Notes: generated by a model not told the origin, from the letters alone. DNA of 64,000 bases from Mercurialis annua (GCF_937616625.2 NC_065571.1:47539651-47603650); one strand, 5' to 3'; positions 34,001-45,972 are shown, numbered from the stretch's first letter. Numbers and translations are program-made.

Positions 34001-36131
34001 ATACTGGTCCAAGTATCAATGGTTATGCATACCCTTTGGCTTTGATTTATTTAAAAAGTTTTTAGCTTTAACCTTTCATGTAGATACATTTGGTAACAGT
34101 CTCTGTTAACAATCCATCTAGAGGGGATGTTAAATCTAGGGCAAGCCACATTCATCAGTATTTTAAAACCCTTTCCTTCTACAAATCTAAATGGAAGTTC
34201 ATCAATTATAATCATATAAGCAAGTGCATTTCTAACATTCGCTTGTGAAAATTTCCATGTTCCCAACTTCCCCTTTCCCTCACCCCCTCCTCACATTTTA
34301 TCACATGTTGTAAAGTAAGTAAAGCTTGGCTAGTTTCTTTACTATGTGGATTTTTAAGACATGCAACATTATGTGCTCTAAGTGTTGAAGTTCCATTAAT
34401 TTTAGTGTCAGAATGATATACTCTAGCACAGTATAAACACTTAGACATAAGCAATTTTCCAGTTGATTCATCAACAATACGCTCATAATGCTCCCATACC
34501 TTTGATCTTACCACAATCTGCTTTCATTTTTTATCCACTGGCTTATTGCCAGTCACAGCTGCATCCTTCTCCTGCTGCAGACTTGACAGAGGTGAGCCCT
34601 CATCATCATCAACAACAACAGGTTGTTGCTCACTAGGGAAGGGCAATGGATCAAGCAGGCCAATAAGTGGATCATCAGCACCAGTCGCAGCAACACCAAA
34701 TTGTCCAGAGTCAGACATCTGCAAAGTGTAGGACACAACAAAACAGGATCAAATGCTACTCAATGAACTAATGAACTAAACACAAACTACAAACACAAGG
34801 AAAAGGAACTTACCAAGGGAAAGGATGCAGCAAACTTCTAAAAGAAAAAGCAGATTAGTGGTTCTCAAATCAAAATAAATGAACACCAATGATCCATAGA
34901 GACTGTGAATCTTCTCCAACCAAATGATACATGACAAAAAAACATACATTCGTGATCAGGTTGCCATACAAATAGAGTCACAAACTCACAGAATCACAGA
35001 CTCAGTCACAAAGACCATCAATAAAACAGAGAAAGTTTAGAGATCCGTATTACCTTATTTAAATGATTATGAATCTTAAAGATCATGTTTAGGGCTTCCA
35101 GTCTAACACACCAAGCATGAAAAGCAGAACCAACAAACCATCAAACACAGAAAGTAAATAAAGAAACAAAGAATCAGAACACAAAAATGAAGGACACAAT
35201 ATTCACCTCGAATGATAGAGATCCAGTTTAGGGCTTCCACCAAGCCTCCATTTGCAAAGGTAAACCATAAAAAGGAGGAAAAAAACCCATCAAACATAGA
35301 AGGAAAAATAAGAATACGAAACGAAAGGATAGAAATCATAACACATAAACAATAAATAGATCGAAAAACCCTTTATTCTTACCTTTTCAGAAATCAAATC
35401 AGGCTTTCACCTCTTCCATAAGCCTCCATTTTTAAACACAGAGAACACATGAAAGGTAGAAAAACCAACATCAAACAAAAATAATACAACCACATAACTC
35501 ATAAAAGATGGAAAGCAGAGAAAAGGAACCAAACTCACGAATTACAAAGGAAGTTGAGCATTTAATCGCATGACTAACATCAAACGAAAGGTTGGATCTA
35601 TATCGATTCATATTCAGAGGGCTAAACTGAGTAAGGAAAATCATTTATGGCTTAGTTATAGTATAATCTAGAGTAAATCAGAAAGAAAGAGTACATAAAT
35701 TAGGATTTAAGCGAAGAACGGCTGCAGTTTTAGAGAGAGGGTAGAGGTTTTTGATGAGAGAGAGGGTCAGAGAGAGGAGTGAAGTAAATTCTTAAAGAGA
35801 GGTGATTGTTTAGGGTTAGGAAATTAGGTTAAAAAAACTTAAAGGAGTTTATAAAGCCTTATAAAACGGTGTCAAATGCACTTAGGGTTAGAGGTACTCC
35901 ACACATACCACACGTGCCTACCAAAACGACACCGTTTTGTAACTTCGGTTACATCGGTTTTTCGGTCGGTTCGGTTCCTAAACCATCAAATCCAAACCAA
36001 ACACCACACTCTATGCTTTTTAATATTTACAATCAAACCAAACCATTTCAACCGAAAAACCGCCCCAAACTTTGAACTTAGGTTCGGTTCGGTCCAATTT
36101 TTTGGTCTGGTACGGTTTCTGCTCAGCCCTA
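31090..36131 (-). mobile_element. Complete hAT transposon, 5.04 kb, perfect 8-bp TSD
   Basis: The terminal inverted repeats read TAGGGGAGAGCATCGG at the left and, inverted, TAGGGCTGAGCAGAAACC at the right. Subterminal GGTTCGGTTCGG repeats occur at both ends. The 8-bp duplication ATTGTAGT flanks it exactly (31082-31089 and 36132-36139), diagnostic of hAT insertion. Inside, on the minus strand, is a decayed transposase of the Ac/RICESLEEPER type (32507-34736). The long non-coding arms (31090-32500 and 34740-36131) contain nothing else that was recognised. Confidence 0.92.
32507..34736 (-). pseudogene. hAT transposase (zf-BED / RICESLEEPER-like), broken
   Basis: Fragments read in order from 34736 down. 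First is an acidic N terminus, then a BED zinc finger (SKVWEHYERI, CLYCARVYHSDTKINGTSTL, RAHNVAC). The N-terminal transposase part follows (FRFVEGKGFKILMNVACPRF, frame change near 34260). The catalytic region (about 34040-33650) has CITIDTWTSIQRVNYICVTC, TMDNAGNN and RCIAHVINLVV, interrupted by stops. Last is an intact-looking hAT C-terminal dimerisation domain at 33025-32507 (WWELNCARFPILSRMARDIL, VASESAFSTSGK). Both catalytic Asp positions and the C-terminal Glu region are still visible. Several stops and at least one frameshift inactivate the gene. Confidence 0.88.
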
Positions 36132-36139
36132 ATTGTAGT

Positions 36140-37861
36140 CATTTGTTCAAATTGGAGTAGAAAAAAGTTTAAATATTTCTGTCATGCCTTTTAACTATCA
36201 AGAATTCCAACATGAAGGTAACTTTGAACCTTTTTTTATTTCCATTTAAATAAATGGGTATAATATGCAGCTGAAAAATGAAAAATAGAATAAAATTAAA
36301 ATTTTGAAAGTTTGAATTTAAAACGAAAATAAAATATATAAAATATTTTGTAATGATTAAGCTGAATTAGTAAGTTGTCCACCTTATATTTTTAATGACA
36401 GCTAACGATATTTATATTTGTCTCCTTTTTAAATAATTTCTAACTTCACCTCTGATCACCAGCCATACTCATGATTTATCAATGGATTCAAGTGAAAATT
36501 TGACAATTAAATTTTAAAATTCCAACTTAGTAATTCTGATAAAAGTCAAATGTATTTATTATAAAAGTTTAGGGATATCATTAGAATCCTTTTTACTTAC
36601 TCATTTCATATTCATTTTTTTGTCTATGATAGATTAAGTATGAGTTGGGTATCCACTTAGACTACAATCTATACTATATTATAAAGCTAAGCTACAATTT
36701 TGTATTAGCTAATATTCAGCTATTTGGACTCTCCTATATCAGCCAAATGGACAATTGTTTTCCATTCTTTTCCATTTGATTTAACATCTCTCAAATGTAT
36801 AATTATCTCTAATTTTTAATCATCAATGTCTTTCAGTTTTTCGTTTCCTCAACCTTTTCTTGGACCAAAAATAGCTTCAAATATTCAAACTTTCATTGGA
36901 CTGTTACGAAACTTTAAATCCTCCAGTTCTACGTTTTATCTCTGCCTTTAGCTCTTCCTTCCATCAAACTGTTACCTTTAAACTCTTCCTTTTATACTTC
37001 CTTCAATATTTTCCATTGTTCATCAATTGTTAATTACATAAAATGTCAATCTATACTGTTGTTATGCTTCTTTTCGTCTTTCATATTTTTATGCTCTTGA
37101 AGTTTGTACGGTCTATGGAGACTATGGGATAATGAGGGTTTCCTCTATGCTGGAAACAAAAAACAAGACGCTCTACTTGACTTCTATGTGAATGTTAATT
37201 CATCACAAGCACAATTGGACTTGTATTACTCTATAAATTGTAAGCTCAACATGTTCTGTAATGACATAAGCATCAAATTGAACTAGAGATAAAAAAAAAG
37301 GTTATTTTGCATTCAATAGTCTTCTTAAACTATAATTTATATGCATGTTAATTGGAAATTTCAACGTTGGATCGAGCTTGCGCTCAACTTGGGACTCCTG
37401 AGAGTGCAAATGAAGAAGTTGTTAAGGTAAAGTTTTTGAATCATTTGTTGAAGCTAAATCATGTTAATTGATTTTGGGTAGTGGATAAAGAAATTGTTTC
37501 TTAAGGATACGTGAAAAATGTTTGCTTATAATTCAGTTATTTTATGCTCTTTGCAAGAAATATAACTATTAGAAGTAATGTTGATGATTTATCCACGGTT
37601 CAAGCGGAGTACTTGGTTTAATATTCTTGCTTTTAAAATCATGTTATTGGACATCATTAATAAGCGTATATGTCGCATAGTTTGCTATGTCATAAAAGGT
37701 CTTTGAATGAATTGGTAATGTAAATGAATTTTTTAAATTTTACAAAAAATTCTTGATTTGAACATTGTTAGAGATGCATTTTTTGCACAATATTCTTTAA
37801 AAAAAACTCGTGTAGATTGTAAAAGCAACAAATGCATGTTTTTAGCTTGGTTTCTAATATC
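36140..37861. other. Intergenic DNA between the hAT element and the LTR element
   Basis: AT-rich DNA. A possible Helitron-like 5' end (TCTATACTATATTATAAAG after an A) occurs at 36668. A short exon-like stretch at about 37370-37425 reads LDRACAQLGTPESANEEVVK before a GTAAAG donor-like site. Neither is strong enough to call a gene. Confidence 0.35.
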
Positions 37862-37866
37862 ATAAA

Positions 37867-40405
37867 TGTCACGACCCAAAACTATTGAGCCGCAACCGGC
37901 GCTAGGGAACGGGAGTGGTAGCTCCGGAACCCGTAGCAAGCCTAAAATCACAATTAATTTTTCGCAAATATAATATAAACAAATAACAACAACAACGGAA
38001 GCAAATATACATATATATAACATATATCCAAATATGTACACTAGCTGTTTCAAAACCTCGCGGGCTCTAGTTACCGTACCCTGTACGAACTGGCCTCGCG
38101 GTACTATATACATCAGTTAGTGTTTCAAACATCTCACCGGCATCTGGGGCCGTGGATCATATACAAAACACGTAGCCTATCAAAATGCATATCAACAATA
38201 ACAGCAGTGGATATATATACAATCAAAATGAACTGCTGACTAGGCTACAATACTATTGACAAAGGACCACTACTGCAGCATTCACAGAAGTCATAACTAA
38301 CATATACCGATGACTTCTAGACTTCAAAATTGGCCTCTAGCTAGGTCCACAAACTAAGTACCTGAAAGACATCAAAGGTGAGGGGTCAGTATTTGGGGAA
38401 ATACTGAGTGAGTTGACATTTACTAACAGTATTAATATAAAAAAAACATAGCATCGCATGTCAAGAAAATATTAATATAAAAGACATAAACAGGTATTTG
38501 ATCCGTGTGAAACTATTATTCTAGCATGCGACACATCTCTCGAATAATCATATATCATTCAATTCAATCGTAAATATCATTTGCGAGTCCAACTCGCTGG
38601 TGGCCCAGCCACTAGATACGGGGACTTCCAGGCTACACCGTAGCCGAGTTCACTCTCGTATCGAAATCATATCCCAATCGTAAATTTCATACTCATCAAC
38701 AGCTCCCAGCTGTGTCAAGTCATTTTTCAATATAAACATACTAGACTGACTCGATACTGGTGATCACACAGCCTATTGACACCCAATAGGTAGCTAGTTT
38801 CATCGGATCGCATACTAGTTCTCGTATATAGAAATTAAATAAACATATAACATTCAACCAATTGTATATGATGCGATGCGTGAAAACAATATATATATTT
38901 TCATAACATAATTTTAATATATATATAATACATGAAAGTAAAAGTACAACTCACAGTGACCGCAATCCAAGAAATGATATGATCGATTTGATAGTATGCT
39001 CTCGCTAGTCCGCCTCTACTGACTCCACTACTTGCTGACACGTCTGATAAATCGTTACTAGTTAGACGTGATTCTCGCATTCTTATACGTATAATACTTT
39101 TAAGTTTTATGATTTAGTTTCATTTTATATTTGATTACGTATTCAATAACTTTAGTCGTATAAACGACTTAGCGAATACTATTTCTCATAATGGAGAATT
39201 GCTTAACGTCCTTGACGTTTTCCATTATTATTATATATCTAAAACGTCGAACTAATCTCGAGATTAATGATTCTCAAAGTCCGAAACCCGTCCTTTAGAG
39301 TCAAATTCCTCAAAACATCGCATGCCTAGGTTAATTTCGGTTTGCATACGTGTGGAGGCGAGTTGGGGTGCACGGGTGTGCGTTTTGGTGGGTGCACGAT
39401 CGTGCAATTGAGTACACGTTCGTGCACCTCAGGGGTACACGTTCGTGTACTTATTGTACACGTTCGTGTACCATGAGAAGTACACGTTCGTGTACTTCAG
39501 TACACGATCGTGTACCTTGCTAGGTGCACGTTCGTGTACATCAGTACACGTTCGTGCACCCGTGGTACACGGTCGTGTACCACGTGCACAGCCCCGGAAA
39601 TCAGATTTTCCGGGGTTTCGCCACAACCCCGACGTGCTAAGCATACCCACGCTCAATACCCATATCACGGTTTCTTCAAAAACGCTATACTAATCTCGAA
39701 AACGTCAAATTCAACCCAAAATCACAATCTCATTAAAACAGCCTATAAACTTGCTTTTAGCACCAAAAATCCGAAGATTTACCTTGAAATAAAGCTCAAG
39801 ATCAGTAGAGGATTGAATTCCGGAGAGATGGCCGCGAAAACCGCTTGAATCGGACGTCGAACGGAGAAACGGCGGCAAAACGACGTAATCGAATGAATTT
39901 CTCTCGCTCTCTCTGGATCCTTCTTCCTTCTTTCTGATTCAAATTCTAAAACCTTATATGTTAAGGTTAAAAGCTCACTTTAATCCTTTCTTTCTTTCCT
40001 TGTTACCATTTATTTTTCAAACTTTTCTTTCGTACGATTTAGTCCATAGCTAAATCGTTAAACTCTTTTATTACGACTTATACGTATTATTTATATCCGA
40101 TAAACAATACAAAACTCGATATAACACTTTTCCGTCAAAATCCAATATTTCTATTTTCGACACAAAGTGGCTAAATTACCACTTTGGTCCCCGTGCCCTA
40201 CTTTGGACTTTTCTCATCGTTTTTCCATTAAATTCCAATCCCAACTTTAGAATTGAAATATAATAAAAAATTTCTCCGTAATGACCTTTTCTAAAACCGA
40301 CCTGCTAAAACTTATTTATCGGAAAACTTTCCGATATCGTCACTTCTGCGACTCAAAACTGGACACGTGGTCCAATTAGCTAATTAATTATTTTGGGGTA
40401 TTACA
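37867..40405 (-). repeat. LTR (3' LTR in element orientation)
   Basis: 2,539 bp, ending in TG...CA dinucleotides. It is identical in length to the other LTR at 43434-45972 and differs by about ten substitutions (roughly 0.4%), mostly C/T or G/A changes. Short open frames within it are not genes; they recur identically in the second LTR. Confidence 0.92.
39393..39580. repeat. Array of nine short palindromes in the LTR
   Basis: Nine units of the type GTACACG-NN-CGTGTAC lie at 39393, 39412, 39435, 39456, 39480, 39500, 39524, 39544 and 39565. Centres are TT, AT or GT, and some arms read GTGCACG. From the second unit on, starts are spaced 20-24 bp apart, about two helical turns, with unrelated spacers between them. 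The same array recurs in the other LTR at 44960-45147. Confidence 0.9.
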
Positions 40406-40418
40406 TTCTTCCCCCCTT
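40406..40418 (-). other. Polypurine tract of the gag-only element
   Basis: The plus strand reads TTCTTCCCCCCTT directly against the LTR edge. On the minus strand this is AAGGGGGGAAGAA next to the 3' LTR, the primer for plus-strand DNA synthesis. It fixes the element's orientation. Confidence 0.85.
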
Positions 40419-41911
40419 AAAAAAAATTCGTCCTCGAATTTTCATAAATCTTGTTGGGATCTTAACTTATTCTTACAGTTTCCTTAGCGTCCATTAATAC
40501 ATATTAGTTGTATCCCTTCTTGTACTTTAACTTTTGCTCATCTTCTCATAATTTTCAGTTTTGGTATAATTACTTGCTATCACCTCGTCGAGAATTCTCT
40601 TACTGGTACCTTCGCCGTATCTATTATCTTTCCCGAAACAGTATGATCCTTGGACGTAGTCTTGATATTATAGTCCTTGCATCATCGCTGCCTAGTTGGC
40701 ACTAATTATAATCTAATGTTCCCTCGTTTCATTACTTTCATCTTTAGTAACCATAAGATTGCTACTCGACTCCTTATACGTGAATGGTTACGATGTGTCG
40801 ATTCCATCTTTAATAACGTACTTACTTTATACATATTCCTATGAATATTTTCTCTTGTAATTATAACTTGCAGTTATGATCTTTCCTATCGTCTATAATT
40901 ATCATTTTCCTTTCTTGGCTAGTTCTTGTTATTTCTCAACGTAGTTGAGATTGATACTTCCTTTGCTTCTTTCAATTTTTCCTTGCTTTGTTTAAGTTAT
41001 TGTGAATTTTATGTTATTCTATTGATCGTGATCCTTCGTACATTCCCCATTGCTATATGTACTTTTCTTTGTGTTGACTTTAACCGTATAGCTTATACGA
41101 TCGTCTTCGTTGACCGATACTATCCGTATTTTTATCTTCTTGACTTTCTCTAATTAGTCCTTAAAGATCCCCTCGAGTCATTAATTGACTTGTCAGTCAA
41201 AAATGTCTCTCCTTTATGTCACAATTCCCTATTTTTAATAACCTCATAAGAATCTCGCATGTTTCTTTTTCTATTACGAAGATATGATGCATGATCTAAA
41301 ATTTTGAAAATCATTCTTTTATGCATTTCTATCGTGGTTATGCAATGTCACATGTGATGTCTGAGCACAATCGTACCTTGAAAAATCATAAAAACTTTCA
41401 AAATCTTCATAAAATCGTAAGTCTTACTCTGGATTATACGCTCTGCGACTATTAACGGCTTTCTTTATACTTATTGAGTATATTTTAAATTTTTGTACTG
41501 CTGTCAAATTTTTGTATTGCTGTTATTTTCTGTCATTTACAGACTGTTCGTCTGTCACATCACTTCTTTCTCCATATCTCCGATAACTCAATTAAATTCA
41601 AAATTCCCTATTACTGTAATCACCATATCCACTTTTCCGACACTCTGTAATACGTCAGATACAAACGCAAGTGCCGATGTTCCGCATCGACTTCTTGTAA
41701 GCAATCCATTTCTTTCTTCAAATACTAAAACGTAATATAGGAATTACGTTTGCGATAATTATATGATGTGATGTTTATCATATTATTGTTTCTGTAAGTT
41801 ATATTTATATATATCTTCTTTCATTAGGCACGTATTTAATAACAGCGCTTCCTATAGGTTCTCACTTTCTGAGGTATTATCCTAAAGGCAAAACCTATTA
41901 CTGATATTCTA
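40419..41911 (-). other. Non-coding internal region of the gag-only element
   Basis: About 1.5 kb between the purine tract and the gag-like ORF, where pol would normally lie. No RT, integrase or protease motif was seen in any frame, only short T/C-rich open stretches on the plus strand. Confidence 0.6.
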
Positions 41912-42760
41912 CTATGCAATGCAGCAATTATATAAACACAATAATGCAAACACATAAACACAATTACTTAAAGCACGTAAATCACTAATACCTGGAGGTG
42001 CCTGGTGTGGAACGTTAGGTTCCCTAATAACTATGCCAGTATGTCGACCCCTAACTGTTCTACCTGAGTTTCGTCCACCTCTTTGCACAAAATAAGGGTT
42101 GGTTGTAGTTCTGGAGGACGTACTGACGTAATCTGGGTGGTACTCACGTCTAAAGTAATAAGGTCGTATCGGATCACCCGACCATTCATGCTCTGTTTCA
42201 ATCCTACGGGCCATTGTAGTAAGCGTGCTGAAATGTTCATCCACGTGCTCATACAGCTCATCAAACTGAGGTCCTAAACCCCTGATATATCTACGATTAA
42301 TAGTCCTATTGTCTTCGTTCAGATTAGGGACTCCCTCTGCCATCCGCAGAAAATCAGTAGAGTACGCCCCTACAGTCAACATCCCTCTAGAAAAAGAACG
42401 CATCTGCCTTCTAACTTGATTTAAAGCTATTTGCGCCTGACCGTTAGCTATGTCCGCATCTTCCCTCAAATTGCGGTATCTCCGCACACTTGACCAAAAA
42501 TAGTCACCTCTGTATTCCTCGACATCTAATTCATCTAACTCTTCTTCTTCTTCATACTCTTCTTCCTGAGGATTTTCCTCTTCTGCTTCTTCTTCTAATT
42601 CTTCTTCTGGATCCTCCTCAGGATCCTCCTCAGGGTCTTCTTCAAGATCCTCTTCCGGATCTTCCTCCGGTTCCTCTTCCTCTTCTTCGCTGTATTCAAT
42701 CTCCGGCGAATGTTCTCTAACTCTGTTTCTGGAAGAACTACCTATCTCCGACACAGACAT
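41912..42760 (-). CDS. Gag-like protein of the non-autonomous LTR element
   Basis: A 282-codon ORF starts MSVSEIGSSSRNRVREHSPE. Residues about 20-80 are almost entirely Glu/Asp/Pro, built from an imperfect tandem repeat (EEDPEED units). Residues about 85-245 resemble the capsid part of plant Ty3/gypsy gag: RSFSRGMLTVGAYSTDFLRM, then RTINRRYIRGLGPQFDELYE, then a segment ending ARRIETE. No CCHC zinc knuckle is present. The last 20 residues are hydrophobic and may be an artefact of reading past a splice donor (CCAG|GTATTAG near 41989). It is the only protein the element could supply; gag would package its own RNA while a partner element supplies the enzymes. This is inference from architecture. 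Confidence 0.7.
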   Translation of the reverse strand: MSVSEIGSSSRNRVREHSPEIEYSEEEEEEPEEDPEEDLEEDPEEDPEEDPEEELEEEAEEENPQEEEYEEEEELDELDVEEYRGDYFWSSVRRYRNLREDADIANGQAQIALNQVRRQMRSFSRGMLTVGAYSTDFLRMAEGVPNLNEDNRTINRRYIRGLGPQFDELYEHVDEHFSTLTTMARRIETEHEWSGDPIRPYYFRREYHPDYVSTSSRTTTNPYFVQRGGRNSGRTVRGRHTGIVIREPNVPHQAPPGISDLRALSNCVYVFALLCLYNCCIA

Positions 42761-43417
42761 AAAACCATTCTGATATATTTCTGGCGATGCTCCATGATTT
42801 GCGTGGAATCAATTCTGATGGACCCCAGATGGTTCGCCCACTTCATTATGAAACCCGTTTTGAAATATAGGAGGCGCTTCCTCCCGTTCTTCATCAGCAT
42901 GCGACTGAGCTCCGTTTTGCCCAGAAATGCTGAAAAGAAACAATTTCGAACGTAAGCGACCATCTGAGCCCATTTCACACGCAATTCCAAAATCAGCTTA
43001 TAAATGCTGTAAACAATTAGCATTTAATCCAGTCGCACGTAATTCGCAACAAATATCCACTTAATAACCTCAGCGCAAGTAATAAATACTTTACCATCTC
43101 AATCATTCATAACCACTTTCTATTTCCTAGTATAAGCAATAAATACTTAGTTGTGTTCGTCATTCGTATAAACAGATACTATTCACTTACTAACTTAATA
43201 GTCCTGGTTCGCGCGTATAATGCCACGTACTACTAATGCACACATAACACAATTACAGACAACCAAGGTCTGACTCTTGCTGCAGTAGTTCCTAGGTATA
43301 CTTACTGACAAATACTCCCAGTCAACAAGCAATCAGACAACTCTAGCAGTGGTATCTGGACCAAACTGCTCTCAAACAAGCATTGAAACAAACTTGCAGT
43401 GGTAACTGGACCAAACT

Positions 43418-43429
43418 GCTCTGATACCA
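43418..43429 (-). other. Primer binding site (tRNA-iMet)
   Basis: The minus strand reads TGGTATCAGAGC four bases inside the 5' LTR (element orientation). This is the exact complement of the 3' end of plant initiator tRNA-Met and confirms the minus-strand orientation. Confidence 0.9.
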
Positions 43430-43433
43430 ACAT

Positions 43434-45972
43434 TGTCACGACCCAAAACTATTGAGCCGCAACCGGCGCTAGGGAACGGGAGTGGTAGCTCCGGAACCCG
43501 TAGCAAGCCTAAAATCACAATTAATTTTTCGCAAATATAATATAAACAAATAACAACAACAACGGAAGCAAATATACATATATATAACATATATCCAAAT
43601 ATGTACACTAACTGTTTCAAAACCTCGCGGGCTCTAGTTACCGTACCCTGTACGAACTGGCCTCGCGGTACTATATACATCAGTTAGTGTTTCAAACATC
43701 TCACCGGCATCTGGGGCCGTGGATCATATACAAAACACGTAGCCTATCAAAATGCATATCAACAATAACAGCAGTGGATATATATACAATCAAAATGAAC
43801 TGCTGACTAGGCTACAATACTATTGACAAAGGACCACTACTGCAGCATTCACAGAAGTCATAACTAACATATACCGATGACTTCTGGACTTCAAAATTGG
43901 CCTCTAGCTAGGTCCACAAACTAAGTACCTGAAAGACATCAAAGGTGAGGGGTCAGTATTTGGGGAAATACTGAGTGAGTTGACATTTACTAACAGTATT
44001 AATATAAAAAAAACATAGCATCGCATGTCAAGAAAATATTAATATAAAAGACATAAACAGGTATTTGATCCGTGTGAAACTATTATTCTAGCATGCGACA
44101 CATCTCTCGAATAATCATATATCATTCAATTCAATCGTAAATATCATTTGCGAGTCCAACTCGCTGGTGGCCCAGCCACTAGATACGGGAACTTCCAGGC
44201 TACACCGTAGCCGAGTTCACTCTCGTATCGAAATCATATCCCAATCGTAAATTTCATACTCATCAACAGCTCCCAGCTGTGTCAAGTCATTTTTCAATAT
44301 AAACATACTAGACTGACTCGATACTGGTGATCACACAGCCTATTGACACCCAATAGGTAGCTAGTTTCATCGGATCGCATACTAGTTCTCGTATATAGAA
44401 ATTAAATAAACATATAACATTCAACTAATTGTATATGATGCGATGCGTGAAAACAATATATATATTTTCATAACATAATTTTAATATATATATAATACAT
44501 GAAAGTAAAAGTACAACTCACAGTGACCGCAATCCAAGAAATGATATGATCGATTTGATAGTATGCTCTCGCTAGTCCGCCTCTACTGACTCCACTACTT
44601 GCTGACACGTCTGATAAATCGTTACTAGTTAGACGTGATTCTCGCATTCTTATACGTATAATACTTTTAAGTTTTATGATTTAGTTTCATTTTATATTTG
44701 ATTACGTATTCAATAACTTTAGTCGTATAAACGACTTAGCGAATACTATTTCTCATAATGGAGAATTGCTTAACGTCCTTGACGTTTTCCATTATTATTA
44801 TATATCTAAAACGTCGAACTAATCTCGAGATTAATGATTCTCAAAGTCCGAAACCCGTCCTTTAGAGTCAAATTCCTCAAAACATCGCATGCCTAGGTTA
44901 ATTTCGGTTTGCATACGTGTGGAGGCGAGTTGGGGTGCACGGGTGTGCGTTTTGGTGGGTGCACGATCGTGCAATTGAGTACACGTTCGTGCACCTCAGG
45001 GGTACACGTTCGTGTACTTATTGTACACGTTCGTGTACCATGAGAAGTACACGTTCGTGTACTTCAGTACACGATCGTGTACCTTGCTAGGTGCACGTTC
45101 GTGTACATCAGTACACGTTCGTGCACCCGTGGTACACGGTCGTGTACCACGTGCACAGCCCCGGAAATCAGATTTTCCGGGGTTTCGCCACAACCCCGAC
45201 GTGCTAAGCATACCCACGCTCAATACCCATATCACGGTTTCTTCAAAAACGCTATACTAATCTCGAAAACGTCAAATTCAACCCAAAATCACAATCTCAT
45301 TAAAACAGCCTATAAACTTGCTTTTAGCACCAAAAATCCGAAGATTTACCTTGAAATAAAGCTCAAGATCAGTAGAGGATTGAATTCCGAAGAGATGGCC
45401 GCGAAAATCGCTTGAATCGGACGTCGAACGGAGAAACGGCGGCGAAACGACGTAATCGAATGAATTTCTCTCGCTCTCTCTGGATCCTTCTTCCTTCTTT
45501 CTGATTCAAATTCTAAAACCTTATATGTTAAGGTTAAAAGCTCACTTTAATCCTTTCTTTCTTTCCTTGTTACCATTTATTTTTCAAACTTTTCTTTCGT
45601 ACGATTTAGTCCATAGCTAAATCGTTAAACTCTTTTATTACGACTTATACGTATTATTTATATCCGATAAACAATACAAAACTCGATATAACACTTTTCC
45701 GTCAAAATCCAATATTTCTATTTTCGACACAAAGTGGCTAAATTACCACTTTGGTCCCCGTGCCCTACTTTGGACTTTTCTCATCGTTTTTCCATTAAAT
45801 TCCAATCCCAACTTTAGAATTGAAATATAATATAAATTTTTTCCGTAATGACCTTTTCTAAAACCGACCTGCTAAAACTTATTTATCGGAAAACTTTCCG
45901 ATATCGTCACTTCTGCGACTCAAAACTGGACACGTGGTCCAATTAGCTAATTAATTATTTTGGGGTATTACA
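43434..45972 (-). repeat. LTR (5' LTR in element orientation)
   Basis: 2,539 bp, near-identical to 37867-40405. It is followed by the ATAAA target duplication at 45973-45977. It carries the second copy of the nine-palindrome array (44960-45147). Confidence 0.92.

Larger units (their letters stand above)
37867..45972 (-). mobile_element. Young non-autonomous gag-only LTR retrotransposon (LARD / TR-GAG type)
   Basis: Two 2,539-bp LTRs flank a 3,028-bp internal region. The whole is bounded by the 5-bp target duplication ATAAA (37862-37866 and 45973-45977). On the coding (minus) strand the LTR begins TGTAATACCCC and ends GGGTCGTGACA. A tRNA-iMet primer site and a purine tract lie at the expected ends of the internal region. 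The only sizeable coding sequence is a gag-like ORF; protease, RT, RNase H and integrase are absent. LTR termini and a U5 motif (ACTCAGTATTT...CTGACCCC) resemble those of the chromovirus at 49138-54493, a possible source of enzymes in trans. Confidence 0.9.

Noticed and set aside
37733..38113. A 126-aa minus-strand frame starting in the LTR, partly repeated at 43372-43680
   Set aside because: It spans an LTR edge and differs between the copies only because of flanking sequence, so it is not a gene.
39429..39848. Overlapping open frames on both strands with Cys/Thr/Arg-rich repeats, recurring at 44996-45415
   Set aside because: They are by-products of the palindrome array in the two LTRs; both strands are open because the repeat is palindromic. 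No gene signal.
40508..41735. Several plus-strand open frames in the internal region of the gag-only element
   Set aside because: They oppose the element's orientation, are T/C-rich and hydrophobic by composition, and match no domain.
41912..42760. The acidic ORF as a host gene (a nucleolar or acidic-repeat protein)
   Set aside because: It lies between matched LTRs in the element's orientation directly downstream of the PBS, and the middle resembles gag. A retrotransposon gene is the simpler reading.
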